From the NCBI GenBank assembly GCA_949130485.1, contig OX422185.1, positions 1 through 64,000 of the forward strand: a stretch of DNA of 64,000 nucleotides. The letters run 5' to 3'. Below the pieces are notes generated by a model. The model saw only the letters and a list, made by a program, of their open reading frames with translations, had not been told where the DNA came from and did not search any database. Shown here one piece after another: positions 12,201 through 27,284 of this stretch (its first letter is position 1; every line of letters begins with the position of its first letter). The position numbers were made by a program, and so were the translations under genes. The DNA is from Agelas oroides (lineage: Eukaryota > Porifera > Demospongiae > Agelasida > Agelasidae).

Positions 12201-15200
12201 TGCAGGGGACTACAAGTGGAATACAAGGGAGTGGGTGTAAAGTGCTTGCGGAATGAAGGGGAATGCAGGCGAATGCCAGGGGAACGTACGAGAGTGGAGG
12301 CAAAGTGCCAGGGGAACGCAGGGGAATGCAGGGGAATGCAGGGGAATACAGGGGAATTCCAGGAGAACGTATGGGAGTGGTGCAAAGTGCCAGGGGTATG
12401 CAGGGGAATGCAGGAGAATGCCAGGGGGACAGGTGGGAGTGAGTGTGAAGTGCCAAGGGAATGCAGGGGAATGAAAGGGGAATCTACTGGAGTGGGTGTA
12501 AAGTGCTATGGGAATTCAGGTGAATGCAGGGGAATGCAGGGGAAAGCCAGGGGAATGTATGGTAGTGGGTGCAAAGTGCCAGAGGACTACAGGGGAATGC
12601 CAGGGGAACTTATGGGAGTGGGTGCAAAGTGTCAGGGGATGCTGGGGAATACAAGGGAATGCCAGGGGAACGTATCGGAGTGGGTGTAAACTACCAGGGG
12701 AATGGAGGGAATGCAGGGGAATGCCAGGGGAATGCATGGGAGTGGGTGTATAGTGCCAGGGGAATGCAGGGGACCACCAGTGGAATGCAAGGGAGTGGGT
12801 GTAAAGTGCTAGCGGAATGAAGGGGAATACAGGGGAATGCCAGGGGAACATACGAGTGTGGATGCAAAGTGCCAGGGGAACGCAGGAGAATGCAGGGGAA
12901 TTCAGGGGAATACAGGGGAATGCCAGGGGAACGTATGGAAGTGGGTTCAAAGTGCCAGGGGAACGCATGGGAGTGGGTGTATAGTGCCAGGTGAATGCAG
13001 GGGACCACCAGGGGAATGCAAGGGAGTGGGTGTAAAGTGCTAGCGGAATGAAGGGGAATGCAGGGGAATGCCAGGGGAACATACGTGTGTGGATGCAATG
13101 AGCCAGGGGAACGCAGGGGAATTCAGGGGAATACAGGGGAATGCCAGGGGAACGTATGGAAGTGGGTGCAAAGTGCCAGGGGAATGCTGGGGAATGCAGG
13201 GAAATGACGGGAACGTATGGGAGTGGGTGTAAACTGCCAGGGGAAAGCAGGGAATGCAGGGGAATGCCAGGGGAACATATGTGAGTGGGTGTTTAGTGCC
13301 AGAAGAATGCAGGGGACTACCAGGGGAATGTGAGTGGGGGTAAAGTGCTAGCAGAATGAAGGGGAATGCAGGGGAATGCCAGGTGAACGTACGAGAGTGC
13401 AGGCAAAGTGCCAGGGGAATGCAGGGGAATGCAAGGAAATACAGGGAAATGCCAGGCGAACGTATGGGAGTTGGTTCAAAATGCCAGGGAAATGCTAGGG
13501 AAAGTAGAGCAATACCAGGGGAACATATGGGAGTGGGTTCAAACTGCCATGGGAAAGCAGGGGAATGCAGGGGATTGCCAGGGGAACTTATGAGAGTGGG
13601 TGTATAGTGCCAGGGGAATGCAGGGAACTACCAGGAGAATGTAAGGGGGTGGGTGTAAAGTGCTACGGGAATGAAGGGGAATGCAAAGGAATGCCAGGTG
13701 AACGTACGAGAGAGGATGCAAATTGCCAGGGGAATGCAGGGAACTACCAGGGGAATGTAAGGGGGCGAGTGTAAAGTGCCAGGGGAATGCAGGGGAATAA
13801 AGGGGAATGCACGGGAATACAGGGGAATGCTGGTGAATGCCAGGGAAACGTATGGGAGTGAGTTTAAAATGCCAGGGTAATGCAGGGGAATGACAGGGGA
13901 ATCTACGGGAGTGGGTGTATAGTGCCAGGGGAATACAGTGGAATGCAGGGGAATGCAAGGGAATGCCAGGGGAATGTATGGTAGTGGGTGCAGTGCCAGG
14001 GGAATACAGGGGAATCCCAGGGGAACTTATGGGAGTGGGTGCAAAGTGTCAGGGGAATGCTGGGGTATACAGGGGAATTCCAGGGGAACGTATGGGAGTG
14101 GGTGTAAACAGCCAGGGGAATGCAGGGAATGCAGAGGAATGCCAGGGGAACGTATGGGAGTGGGTGTGTAACGCCAGGTGAATGCAGGGGACTACCAGGG
14201 GAATGCAAGGGAGTAGGTGTAAAGTGCTAGTGGAATGAAGGGGATTGCAGGGGAGGGCCAGGGGAACGAACAAGATTGGAGGCAAAGTGCCAGGGGAACA
14301 CGGGAATGCCAGCGGAACGCATGGGAGCGGGTGCAAAGTGCCAGGGGAATGCTGGAAAATGCAGGGAAATGCCAGGGGAACGTATGGGAGTGGGTGCAAA
14401 CTGCCAGGGAAATGCAGGGGAACGTACGGTAGTGGGTGCAGTGCCAGGGAATGCAGAGGAGTGCAGGGGAATTCAGGGGAATGCCAGGGAAACGTATGGG
14501 AGTGAGTGTAAACTGCTAGGGGAATGCAGGGAATGCTGGGGATGCAGGGGAATGCCAGGAATTCGTATGGAAGTGGGTGTAGAGTGCCAGAGGAATGCAG
14601 GGGACTACCAGGGGAATGCAAGGGAGTGGGTGTAAAGTGCTAGCGGAATGAAGGGGAATGCCAGGGGAATGTACAAGAGTGGAGGCAAAGTGCCAGGGGA
14701 ACGCAGGGGAATGCAGGGGAATGCAGGGAAACGCCAGGGCAACGTATGGGAGTGGGTGTAAACTGCCAGGGGAATCCAGGGTAATGCAGGGGAATGCCAG
14801 GGGAACATATGGGAGTAGGTGTATAATGCCAGATGAATGCAGGAAGCTAACGGGAATGTAAGGGGGGTGATCTAAAGTGCCAGGGGAATGAAGGAAAATG
14901 CAAAGGAATGTCATGGGAACGTACGAGAGAGGATGCAAATTGCCAGGGGAATGCAGGGGAATGCAGGGGAATGCAAGGGGAACGTACGATAGTGGGTGCT
15001 ACGTGCCATGGGAATGCAGGAGAATGCAGGGGGGTGGCAGGGAAATGTATGGGAGTGTGTAAAGTGCCAGGGGAATGCAGGGGAATGACAGGGGAATCTA
15101 CGGGAGTGGGTGTAAAGTGCTAGGGGAATTCAGGTGAATGCAGGGGAATGCCAGGGGAACGTATGGTAGTGGGTGCAAAGTGCCAGGGGAATACAGGGCA

Positions 15201-18200
15201 ATGCCAGTGGAACTTATGGGAGTGGGTGCAAAGTGGCAGGGGAATGCTAGGGAATACAGGGGAATGCCAGGGGAACATATGGGAGTGGGTGTAAACTGCC
15301 AGGTGAATGCAGGGGTACGTATGGGAGTGGGTGTATAGTGCCAGGGGAATACAGGGGACTAGCAGGGGAATGCAAGGTAGTGGGTGTAAAGTGCTAGCGG
15401 AATGAAGGGGAATGCAGGGGAATGCCAGGGAAACGTACAAGAGTGGAGGCAAAGTGCCAGGGAAAATGCAGGGAAAGGCAGGGGAATGCCAGAGGAACAT
15501 ATGGGAGTGGGTGTATAGCGCCAGGGGAATGCAGGGAACTACCAGGGAAATGAAGGGAAATGCAAAGGAATGCCAGGGGAATGTACAAGAGGATGCAAAT
15601 TGCCAGGGAATGCAGGGGAATGCAGGGGAATGCGAGGGGAACGTACGAGAGTGGAGGCAAAGTGCCAGGGGAAGGCAGGGGAATGCAGGGGAATGCAGGG
15701 GAATACAGGGAAATGCATTTGGAATGTATGGGAGTGGGTTCAAAGTGCCAGGGGAATGCTGGGGAATGCAGGGGAATGCCAAGTGAACATGTGGGAGTGG
15801 GTGTGTAGCGCCAGGGGAATGTAAGGGGGCAGGTGTAAAGTGCTAGGGGAATGAAAGGGAATGCACAGGAATGCCAGGGGAACGTACAAGAGAGGATGCA
15901 AATTGCCAGAGGAATGCAGGGGAATGGCAGGGGAACGTACGGTAGTGGGTACAAAGTGCCAGGGGATTGCAGGGGAATGCAGGGGAATGCAGGGGAATGC
16001 CAGGGAAACGTATGGGAGTGTAAACTGCCAGGGGAATGCAGGGAATCCAGGGAAATGCCAGGGGAACGTATGGCAGTGGGTGTATAGTGCCAGGGGAATG
16101 CAGGGGACTACCAGGAGAATGCAAGGGAGTGGGTGTAAAGTGCTAGCGGAATGAAGGGGAATGCAGGGGAATGCCAGGGGAACGTACAAGAGTGGAGGCA
16201 AAGTGCCAGGGGAATGCAGGAGAATGCAGGGGAATACAGGGAAATGCCAGGGGAACATATGGGAGTGGGTGCAAATTGCCAGGGGAATGCTGGGGAATGC
16301 AGGGGGATGCCAGGGGAACGTATGGGAGTGGGTTTAAACTGCCAGGGGAATGCAGGGAATGCAGGGGAATGCCAGGGGTACGTATGAGAGTGGGTGTATA
16401 GTGCCAGGGGAATGCAGGGGACTACCAGAGGAATGCCAGGGCGTGGGTGCAAAGTGCTAGCGGAATGAAGGGGAATGCCAGGGAAACGTACAAGAGTGGA
16501 GGCAAAGTGCCAGGGGAACGCAGGGGAATGCAGGGGAATGGAAGGGAATACAGGGGAATGCCAAGGAAATGTATGGGAATGGGTGCAAAGTGCCAGGGGA
16601 ATGCTGGGGAATGCAGGGGAAGGCCAGGGAAACGTATGGGAGTGGGTGCAAATGCCAGGGGAATGTAGGGGAATTTAAGGGAATGCCAGGGGAACATATG
16701 GGAATGTGTGTATAGCACCAGGGGAATGCAGGGAACTACCAGGGGATTGTAAGGGGGCGGGTGTAAAGTGCTAGGGGAATGAAGAGGAATGCAAAGGAAT
16801 GCCAGGGGAACGTACGAGAGAGATTGCAAATTGCCAGGGGAATGCAGGGAAATGCAGGGGAATGCCAGGGGAACGTACGGTAGTTGGTGCAAAGTGCCAG
16901 GGGAATGTGGGGAATGCAGGGGAATGCAAGGGAAACGTATTGGAGTGAGTGTAAAGTGCCAGGGGAATGCAGGGGAATGACAGGGGAATCCACGGGAGTG
17001 GGTGTAAAGTGCTAGAGAAATTCAGGTGAATGCAGGGGAATTCCAGGGGAACGTATGGTAGTGGGTGCAAACTGCCAGGGGAATACAGGGGAATGCCAGG
17101 GGAACTTATGGGAGTGGGTGCAAACTGCCAGGGGAATGCATGGAAAGCAGGGGAATGCCAGGGGAACGTATGGGAGTGGGTGTATAGTGCCAGGGGAATG
17201 CAGGGGACTACGAGGGGAATGCAAGGGAGTGGGAGTAAAGTGCTAGCGGAATGAAGGGGAATGCAGGGGAATGCCAGGGGAACGTATGAGAGTGGAGGCA
17301 AAGTGCCAGGGGAACGCAGGGGAATGCAGGGGAATACAGGGGAATACAGGGGAATGCCAGGGGAACGTATGGGAGTGGGTGCAAAATGCCAGGGGTATGC
17401 TGGGGAATGTAGGGGAATGCCAGGGGAACGTATGGGAGTGGGTGTAAACTGCCAGGGGAATGCAGGGAATGCAGGGGAACGCCAGGGGAACGTATGCAAG
17501 TGGGTGTATAGTGCCAGGGGAAGGCAGGGTACTACCAGGGTAATGCAAGGGAGTGGGTGTAAAGTGCTAAGCGGAATGAAGGGGAATGCAGGGGAATGCC
17601 AGGGAAACGTACGAGTGGAGGCAAAGTGCCAGGGTAACGCAGTGGAATGCAGGGGAATGCAGGGGAATACAGGGGAATACAGGGGAATGACATGGGAACG
17701 TATTGGAATGGGTGCAAAGTGCCAGGGGAATGCTGGGGAATACAGGGGAATCCAGGGGAAAGTATGGGAGTGGGTGTAAACTGCCAGGGGAATGCAGGGA
17801 ATGCAGGAGAATGCAGGGGAACGTATGGGAGTGGGTGTATAGTGCCAGGGGAATGCAGGGTGACTACCAGGGGAATGCAAGAGAGTGGGTGTAAAGTGCT
17901 AGTGGAATGAAGGGGAATGCAGGAGAATGCCAGGGGAACGTACGAGAGTGGAGGCAAAGTGCCAGGGGAATGCAGGGGAATGTAGGGGATTGCAGGGGAA
18001 TACAGGGGAATGCCAGGGGAACATATGGGAGTGGGTGCAAAGTGCCAGGGGAATGCTTGGGAATGCAGGGGAATGCCAGGGGAACGTATGGGAGTGGGTA
18101 CAAACTGCCAGGGGAATGCAGGGAACTACCAGGGGAATGTAAGGGGGCGGGTGTAAAGTGCTAGGGGGATGAAGGGGAATGCAAAAGAATGCCAGGGGAA

Positions 18201-20140
18201 CGTACGAGAGGATGCAAATTGCCAGGGGAATGCAAGGGAATGCAGCGGAATGCTAGGGGATCGTACGGTGGTGGGTACACAGTGCCAGGGGAATGGAGGG
18301 GAATGCAGGGGAATGCAGGGGAATGCCAGGGAAACGTATGGGAGTGTAAACTGCCAGGGGAATGCAGGGAATGCAGGGAAATGCCAAGGGAACGTATGGG
18401 AGTGGGTGTATAGTGCCAGGGGAATGCAGGGGACTACCAGGGGAATGCAAGGGAGTGGGTGTAAAGTGCCAGCGGAATGAAGGGGAATGCAGGGTAATGC
18501 CAGGGGAACGTACAAGAGTGGAGGCAAAGTGCCAGGGGAACGCAGAGGAATGCAGGGGAATGCAGGGGAATACAGGAGAATGCCAGGGGAACGTATGGGA
18601 GTGGGTGCAAAGTGCCAGGGGAATGCTGGGGAATGCCACAGCAACGTATGGGAGTGGTGCAGTGCCAGGGGAATGCAGGAAATGCTGGGGAATGCCAGGG
18701 GAACGTATTGGAGTGGGCACAAAGTGCCAGGGGAATGTAGGGGAATGCAAGGGAATGCCAGGGAACATATGGGAGTGGGTGCAAAGTGCCATGGGAATGC
18801 ATGGGAGTGTGCAAAGTGCAATGGGAATGTGGGAGGATGCCAGGGGAATGTATGGGTGTGGGTGCAAAAGCCAGAAAAAAGCAGGGGAATGCAGGGAACG
18901 GGAACATATGGGATTTGGTACAAAGTGCCAGGAGAATGCAAGTGAATGCAGGGGAATGCTGGGGAATACCAGGGGAACATATGGGAGTGGGCGCAATGCG
19001 AGGGGAATTCAGTGGAATGCAGGCAAATGCAGGGGAATGCCAGGGAAACGAATGGGTATGTGTGCAAAGTGCCAGGAGAATGCAGGTAAATCTATGGGAG
19101 TGGGTGCAAAGTGCCAGGGAATGCAGGAGAATGCCAGGGGAACGTATGGGAGAGGGTGCAAATTGCCAGGGGAATGTAGAGGAATGCAGGTGGGTGCAAG
19201 GGAATGCCAGAGAACAAATGGGAGTGGGTACAAAGTGCCAGGGGAATGCAGGGGAATGCATTGGAGTGGGTCCAAAATGCCAGGGGAAGGGGATTGCAGG
19301 GAATGCCAGGGGAATGTATGGAAGTGGGTGCAAAGTGCCAGTGGAATGCAGGGGAATGCAGGGGAATACCAGGTTACTGTAAGGGAGTACCAGGTGAATG
19401 TAAGGGAGTGAGTGCTATGTACCTGGGGAATGCAGGGGACTACCAGTGTAATGTATTGGAGGGTGTGCAAAGTGCCTGGGGAATGCCAAGGGAATGTATG
19501 GGAGTGGGTACTAAGTGTCGGGAATGCCGGGGAATGCAGGGGGATGCCAGGGGAACATATGGGCCAGGTAAATGTATGGGAGTGGGTACAAAGTGCCAGG
19601 GAAATGGAGGGCAAGAACGCAGTGTCATGCAGGGGAATGCCAAGGAACATATTGAAGTGGGTGCAAAGTGCCAGTGGAATGCAAGGGAATGCAAGGGAAT
19701 GCAAGGAAATGCAAGGGGAATGTATTGGAGTGGGTGCAAAGTGCCAGTGAAATTCAGGGAAATGCAGTGGAATGCCATAGCAACGTATGGGAGTGGGTGC
19801 AAAGTCCCAGGGGAATGCAGGGGAATGCAGAGGAATGCCAGGGAAACGTATGGGAATGGGTGCAAAATGCCATGGGAATGCAGGGGAATGCAAGAAAATG
19901 CACAGCAACGTTTGGGAGTGGGTGCAAAGTACCAGTGGAATGCAGGGTAATGCAGGGGAATGCCATGGGAACATGGGAGTGGGTGCAAAGTGCCAGGGAA
20001 ATGCATGGGGGTGTGTGCAAAGTGCAATGGAAATGTAGGGGAACGCCAGGGGAATGTATGGGAGTGGGTGCTAAACACCAGAGGAACACAGGAGAATGCA
20101 GGGTAATGCGAGGGGAACGTATGGAAGTGGGTGCAACCGT
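3216..20140. repeat. 17-kb degenerate G-rich minisatellite
   Basis: The region is built from variants of GGGGAATGCA / GGGGAATGCCA (10-11 bp), interspersed with phrases such as GGGGAACGTATGGGAGTGGG, TGCAAAGTGCCA and TGTAAACTGCCA. A looser higher-order unit of roughly 250-370 bp is marked by AGTGCTAGCGGAATGAA (near 6,470, 7,006, 7,470, 8,080, 12,810, 13,040, 16,140, 17,240 and 18,470, among others). Dense GGGG runs lie on the plus strand. Long open frames on both strands reflect the absence of stop words in the units. No gene is supported. Confidence 0.95.
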
Positions 20141-20287
20141 ACATTGCTGCATGCCATTGTATATCACTGCATATACTATTGCACATCACTGCATATACTA
20201 TCACACATTGCTGCATGCTATTACATATCATTGAATATACTATTGCACATCACTGGATGTTAAAGTGTATCACTGCATATACTATTG

Positions 20288-20547
20288 CAAGAGAGCATAA
20301 GAACGGGCGGCTAGAGTAAGAGCGTGTAACTACGTAAAATTCGAAACCGGGCGGAATTTACCGCCAGTACTAGAAATAGTAACACGCACTGCGCACGCTG
20401 CTTTGACATAAGCCCTATGCATTGTTGCTAAGCGCACACGTGACCGGATGTTCTATATTTAGTACGGTTCAATAATTTTGCCCGGACTACGGGCTTCTAT
20501 TGGAGTTACACGTTCTTACTCTAGCCGCCCGTTCTTATGCGCTCTTG
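20288..20547. mobile_element. MITE with about 45-bp terminal inverted repeats, inserted in the 22-bp satellite
   Basis: A 260-bp non-satellite block starts CAAGAGAGCATAAGAACGGG and ends with the reverse complement of that sequence. The inverted repeats extend about 45 bp with roughly two mismatches. The block is bounded by satellite on both sides, with CTATTG repeated at the two junctions, consistent with a 6-bp target duplication. No coding capacity is seen in its interior, so it is a non-autonomous DNA element. Confidence 0.9.
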
Positions 20548-23500
20548 CTATTGCACATCACTGCATGCACAGCTCATCACGCATACACTATTCCACAACA
20601 CTGAATGCTACAGTACAACACTGCATATACCACTGCACATTCACTGCATGCTATTATAAATCACTGCATGCTATAGTACAACACTGCATAAACTATTGCA
20701 CATCACTGCATGCCATACTACATCATTGCATAATCTATTGCACATCACTGCATACAGTATTGCACACCACTGCATGTTATATTACATCACTGCATATACT
20801 ACTGCACATTGCTGCATGCTATTGCATGCATATAACTGCATATGCCATTGCACATCACTGCATATACTGTACATCACTGCATGCTATATTACATCACTGC
20901 ATATTCTATTGCACATTGCTGCATGCTAGAGTACATCACTGCATATACCATTGCACATCACTGCATATACTATTACACATCACTGCATGTTATATTACAT
21001 CACTGCATATACTACTGCACATTGCTGCATCCTATTGCATATCACTGCATATACTATTGCACATCAATGCATGCTATAGTACATCACTGCATATACTATT
21101 GCACATCACTGCATATACTATTTCACATCACGGCATATATTACTGCACATCACTGCATATACTATAGCACATCACTGCATGCTATATTACATCACTGCAC
21201 ATTCTATTGCACATTGCTGCATGCTTGAGTACATCACTGCATATACCACTGTACATCACAGCATATACTATTACACATCACTGCAAGTTATATTACATCA
21301 CTGCATATAGTACTGCACATTGCTGCATGCTATTGCATATCACTGCATATACTATTGCACATCAATGCATGCTATAGTACATCACTGCATATACTATTGC
21401 ACATCACTGCATATACTATTTCACATCACTGCATATACTATAGCACATCACTGCATCCTACATTACATCCTGCATATTCAATTGCACATTGCTGCCTGGT
21501 AGAGTACATCATTGCATATACCATTGCACATCACTGCATATACTATTGCACATCACTGCAAGCTATATTACATCACTGCATGCCAAACTACATCACTGAA
21601 TATACTACTGCACATTGCTGCATGCTATTCCATATCACAGCATACACTTCCACATCACTGAATGCTACAGTACAACACTGCATATACCATTCACATTCAC
21701 TGCATGCTATTGTAAATCACTGCATATACTATTGCAAATCACTGCTTGCTATAGTACATCACTGCATACACTATTGCACATCACTGCATGCAATATTACA
21801 TTACTGCATATACTATTGCACACCACTGCATGTTATATTTAATCACTGTATATACTACTGCACATTGCTGCATGCTATGCATATCACTGCATATACTATT
21901 GCACATCACTGCATGTTATATTACATCACTGCATATACTACTGCACATTGCTGCAGGCTATTGCATATCACTGCATATGCCATTGCACATTCACTGCATG
22001 CTATTGTAAATCACTGCATGTACTATTGCACATCACTGCATGCTATAGTACATCACTGCATACACTACTGCACATCACTGCATGCAATATTACATTACTG
22101 CATATACTATTGCGCATTGCTGCATGCTATTGCATATCAGTGCATCTATTGTTGCACATCAATGCATGCAATAGTACATCACTGCTTATACTACTGCACA
22201 TCACTGCATGCTATATTACATCACTGCATTATTGCACTTTCCTGCATGCTAGAGTACACCACTGCATAATCTATTGCACATCATTGCATATACTATTGCA
22301 CACCACTGCATGTTTATTACATCACTGCATATACTACTGCACATTGCTGCATGCTATTGCATATCACTGCATATGCCATTGCACATTCACTGCATGCTAT
22401 TGTAAATCACTGCATATACTATTGCACATCACTGCATGCCATAGTACATCACTGCATACACATTGCACATCACTGCATGCAATATTACATCACTGCATAC
22501 ACTTTGCACATCACTGCATATACTATTGCACATCACTGCATGCCATATTACAAAACTCCATATACTATTGCAATTCATTGCATGATGTATTATATCACTG
22601 CATATACTACTGCACATTGCTGCATGCTTTGCATATCACTACATATACTATTGCACATCACTGCATGTTATAGCATATCACAGCATATACTATTGCACAT
22701 CTGCATATTATAGCATATCACTGCATATACTATTGCACATCACTGCATATACTATTCCACATCACACATATACTATTGAACATCACTCATGCCATTCATA
22801 TTACATCACTGCATGCTATTGTAAATCACTGCATGTACTATTGCACATCACTGCATGCTATAGTACATCACTGCATACACTACTGCACATCACTGCATAT
22901 ACTATAGCACATCACTGCATGCTATATTACATCACTGCATATTCTATTGAACATTGCTGCATGCTAGAGTACATCACTGCATATACCATTGTACATTACT
23001 GCATATACTATTACACATCACTGCAAGCTATATTACATCACTGCATATACTATTGCACATCGCTGCATGCTATTACATATCACTGCATATGCTATTGCAC
23101 ATCACTGGATGTTGTAGTATATAACTGCATAAACTATTGCACATCACTGCATGCCATACTACATCATTGCATAATCTATTGCATTTCACTCCATGTTATA
23201 TTACACCACTGCATATACTATTGCACACCACTGCATGTTATATTACATCACTGCATATACTATTGCACACCACTGCATGTTATATTACACCACTGCATAT
23301 ACTATTGCACACCACTGCATGTTATATTACATCACTGCATATACCACTGCACATTGCTGCATGCTATTGCATATCACTGCATATGCCATTGCACATTCAC
23401 TGCATGCTATTGTAAATCACTGCATGCAATATTACATTACTGCACATACTACTGCGCATTGCTGCATGCTATTGAGTATCACTGCATCTATTGTTGCACA

Positions 23501-26500
23501 TCACTGCATGCAATACTACATCACTGCATATACTACTGCATATCACTGCATATACTACACAACATCACTGCATGCTATATTACATCACTGCATACTCTAC
23601 TGCACATTGCTGCATGCTAGAGTACATCACTGCATATACCATTGCACATCACAGCATATACTATTACACATGACTGCAAGCTATATTACATCACTGCATA
23701 TACTACTGCACATTGCTGCATGCTATTGCATACCACCGCATATGCTATTGCACATCACTGGATGTTATCGTATGTAACTGCATATACTATTGCACATCAC
23801 TGCATGCTATAGTACAACCTGCATAAACTATTCCACATCACTGCATGCCATACTACATCACTGCATATATTTTTTGCACATCACTGCACATACTATTGTA
23901 CATCACTGCATGTTATATTACATCACTGCATATACTACTGCACATTGCTGCATGCTATTCCATATCACTGCATATACTATTGCACATCAATGCATGCTAT
24001 AGTACATCACTGCATACACTACTGCACATCACTGCATATACTATAGCACATCACTGCATGCTATATTACATCACTGCATATACTACTGCACATTGCTGCA
24101 TGCTATTCCATATCACTGCATATACTATTGCACATCAATGCATGCTATAGTACATCACTGCATACACTACTGCACATCACTGCATATACTATAGCACATC
24201 ACTGCATGCTATATTACATCACTGCATATTCTATTGAACATTGCTGCATGCTAGAGTACATCACTGCATATACCATTGTACATTACTGCATATACTATTA
24301 CACATCACTGCAAGCTATATTACATCACTGCATATACTATTGCACATCGCTGCATGCTATTACATATCACTGCATATGCTATTGCACATCACTGGATGTT
24401 GTAGTATATAACTGCATAAACTATTGCACATCACTGCATGCCATACATCATTGCATAATCTATTGCATTTCACTCCATATACTATTGCACACCACTGCAT
24501 GTTATATTACATCACTGCATATACTATTGCACACCACTGCATGTTATATTACACCACTGCATATACTATTGCACACCACTGCATGTTATATTACATCACT
24601 GCATATACTACTGCACATTGCTGCATGCTATTGCATATCACTGCATATACTATTGCACATCAATGCATGCTATAGTACATCACTGCATATACTATTGCAC
24701 ATCACTGCATATACTATTTCACATCAAGGCATATACTACTGCACATCACTGCATATACTATAGCACATCACTGCATGCTATATTACATCACTGCACATTC
24801 TATTGCACATTGCTGCATGCTTGAGTACATCACTGCATATACCATTGTACATCACCGCATATACTATTACACATCACTGCAAGTTATATCACATCACTGC
24901 ATATACTATTGCACATTGCTGCATGCTATAGTATATCCCTGCATATACTATTGCACATAACTGCATATACTTTTGCATATCACTGCATTTTATAACAGAT
25001 CACTGATATACTATATAACATCACTGCATATACTATTGCACATCACTGCATGTTATACTACATCACTGCATATAATATAGCACATCACTGCATGTTATAC
25101 TACATCACTGCATATACTATAGCACATCACTGCATATAGTATTGCACATCACTGCATGCCATACATCCGGGCATATACTATTGCAGATCACTGCATCCCA
25201 TATTACATCACGTATATACTATCGCACATCACTGCATATACATTGCACATCATTGCATGTTATATTACATCACTGCATGTACTACTGCACATTGCTGCAT
25301 GCTATTGCATATCACTGCATAGACTAGTCCACATCACTGCATGTTATAGCAGATCACAGCATATACTATAGTATTCCACTGCATTAGTATTTCACATGAC
25401 TGCATATACTATTGCACATCACTGCATGCCATGCATATCACATCACAACATTACTATTGCATATCACTATACATAAGCTATAGTACATCACTGCATACAC
25501 TATTGCACATCACTGCTTGCAATATTAACTCACTGCATATACTAATGCACATCACTGCATATACAATTGCACATCACTGCATGCCATAGTACATCCGGGT
25601 ATATACTATTGCACATCACTGCATGCCATATTACATCACTGCATATACTATCGCACATCACTGCTATACTATTGCACATCACTGCATGTTATATTACATC
25701 ACTGCATAGACTACTGCACATTCCTGCATGCTATTGCATATCACTGCATATGCCATTGCACATTCACTGCATGCTATTGTAAATCACTGCATGTACTATT
25801 GCACATCACTGCATGCTATAGTACATCACGGCATACACTATTGCACGTCACTGCATATACTATCGCACATCACTGCTATACTATTGCACATCACTGCATG
25901 TTATATTACATCACTGCATAGACTACTGCACATTCCTGCATGCTATTGCATATCACTACATATACTATTCACATCATTGCATATCATGACTATTGCATCT
26001 CACTGCACATACTATTGTACATCACTACATGTTATATTACATCACTCCATATACTACTGCACATTGTTGCATGCTATTGCATATCACTGCATATGCCATT
26101 GCACATTCACTGCATGCTATTGTAAATCACTGCATGTACTATTGCACATCACTGCATGCTATAGTACATCACGGCATACACTATTGCACGTCACTGCATG
26201 CAATATTACATTACTGCATACTGCTGTGCACTCTGCATGCTATATATATTGCATATCACTGCATCTATTGCACATCACTGCATGCAATACTACATCACTG
26301 CATATACTACTGCACATCACTGCATATACTATAGCACATCACTGCATACTATATTACATCACTGCATATTCTATTGCACATTGCTGCATGCTAGAGTACA
26401 TCACTGCATATACCAATGCACATAACTGCATATACTATTTCACATTGCTCATACTATTGCATATCACTGCATATGCTATTGCACATCACTGCATGCCTTA

Positions 26501-26705
26501 CTACGTCACTGCATATACTACTGCACTTGCTGCACGCTGTTGCATATCACTGCATATACTATTGCACATCACTGTATGCTATAGTACATCCCTGCATATA
26601 CTATTGCACATAACTGCATATACAATTGCACATCACTGCATTTTGTAACACATCACTGATATCCTATATTACATCACTGATATCCTATATTACATCACTG
26701 CATAT

Positions 26706-27284
26706 CCGTATAGCGGGTTATTTCCGTGGGGTGCTAATTTTCGTTATTTTTGTGGTCAACTCTGGTGTCACGAAATTTTCCACCCACGAAATTTTCTACT
26801 CACACTGTAGCTCTGTGCTAACGTTCGGACCGGGCGACGTTCTTTTTCGCTACTTGTGCCCAGTTGACAGTGCCCTTGATCCGTAGGGTCCCCTTTCTCA
26901 AGCTGTCTCGTGTGTGGTGATACATGGAGGAAGTCAACAGAGAAGTGACGGAACAGGGCAGAAGCACGACCAAGAAACGGGACCAGTACCTCTCGTTCAG
27001 GTATGCGAGCACCAACGGACTTCGTGGTTTGTAGACATGGTAGCCTACCATGCAAGACTCGACACTGAAGCGCTCCATCTTTTCTCTAGTCTCGCGTAGC
27101 CAGACTCTTTCCGGTGAGAGTCTGGCTACACGTTCCTCGCCGAAACAGCATCGCGTGTACCGAGTTCAAAGTTCACATTACGTTATATGCGAGGCACGAA
27201 ATTTAAAACCACGAAATTTAATTCTGAGGGCCTCTTCCAGCTTTTCACGAAAATTTCCACCCACGAAAATAACCCGCTATACGG
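26706..27284. mobile_element. 579-bp MITE with CCGTATAGCGGG terminal inverted repeats
   Basis: The left end CCGTATAGCGGGTTATTT is matched by its reverse complement at the right end. Satellite repeats resume on both sides. Inside lie CACGAAATTT-type sub-repeats in both orientations and a TAGTCTCGCGTAGCCAGACT foldback (about 27,089-27,135), so a second element family may be nested in it. An open frame of 95 codons on the minus strand has no recognisable product. Confidence 0.88.

Noticed and set aside
3178-20234. Many long open frames on both strands in the G-rich array (for example 574 codons at 7,342-9,066 minus)
   Set aside because: The repeat words contain few stops in any frame. The translations are shuffled copies of the same short phrases on both strands, and the frames end at random variants.
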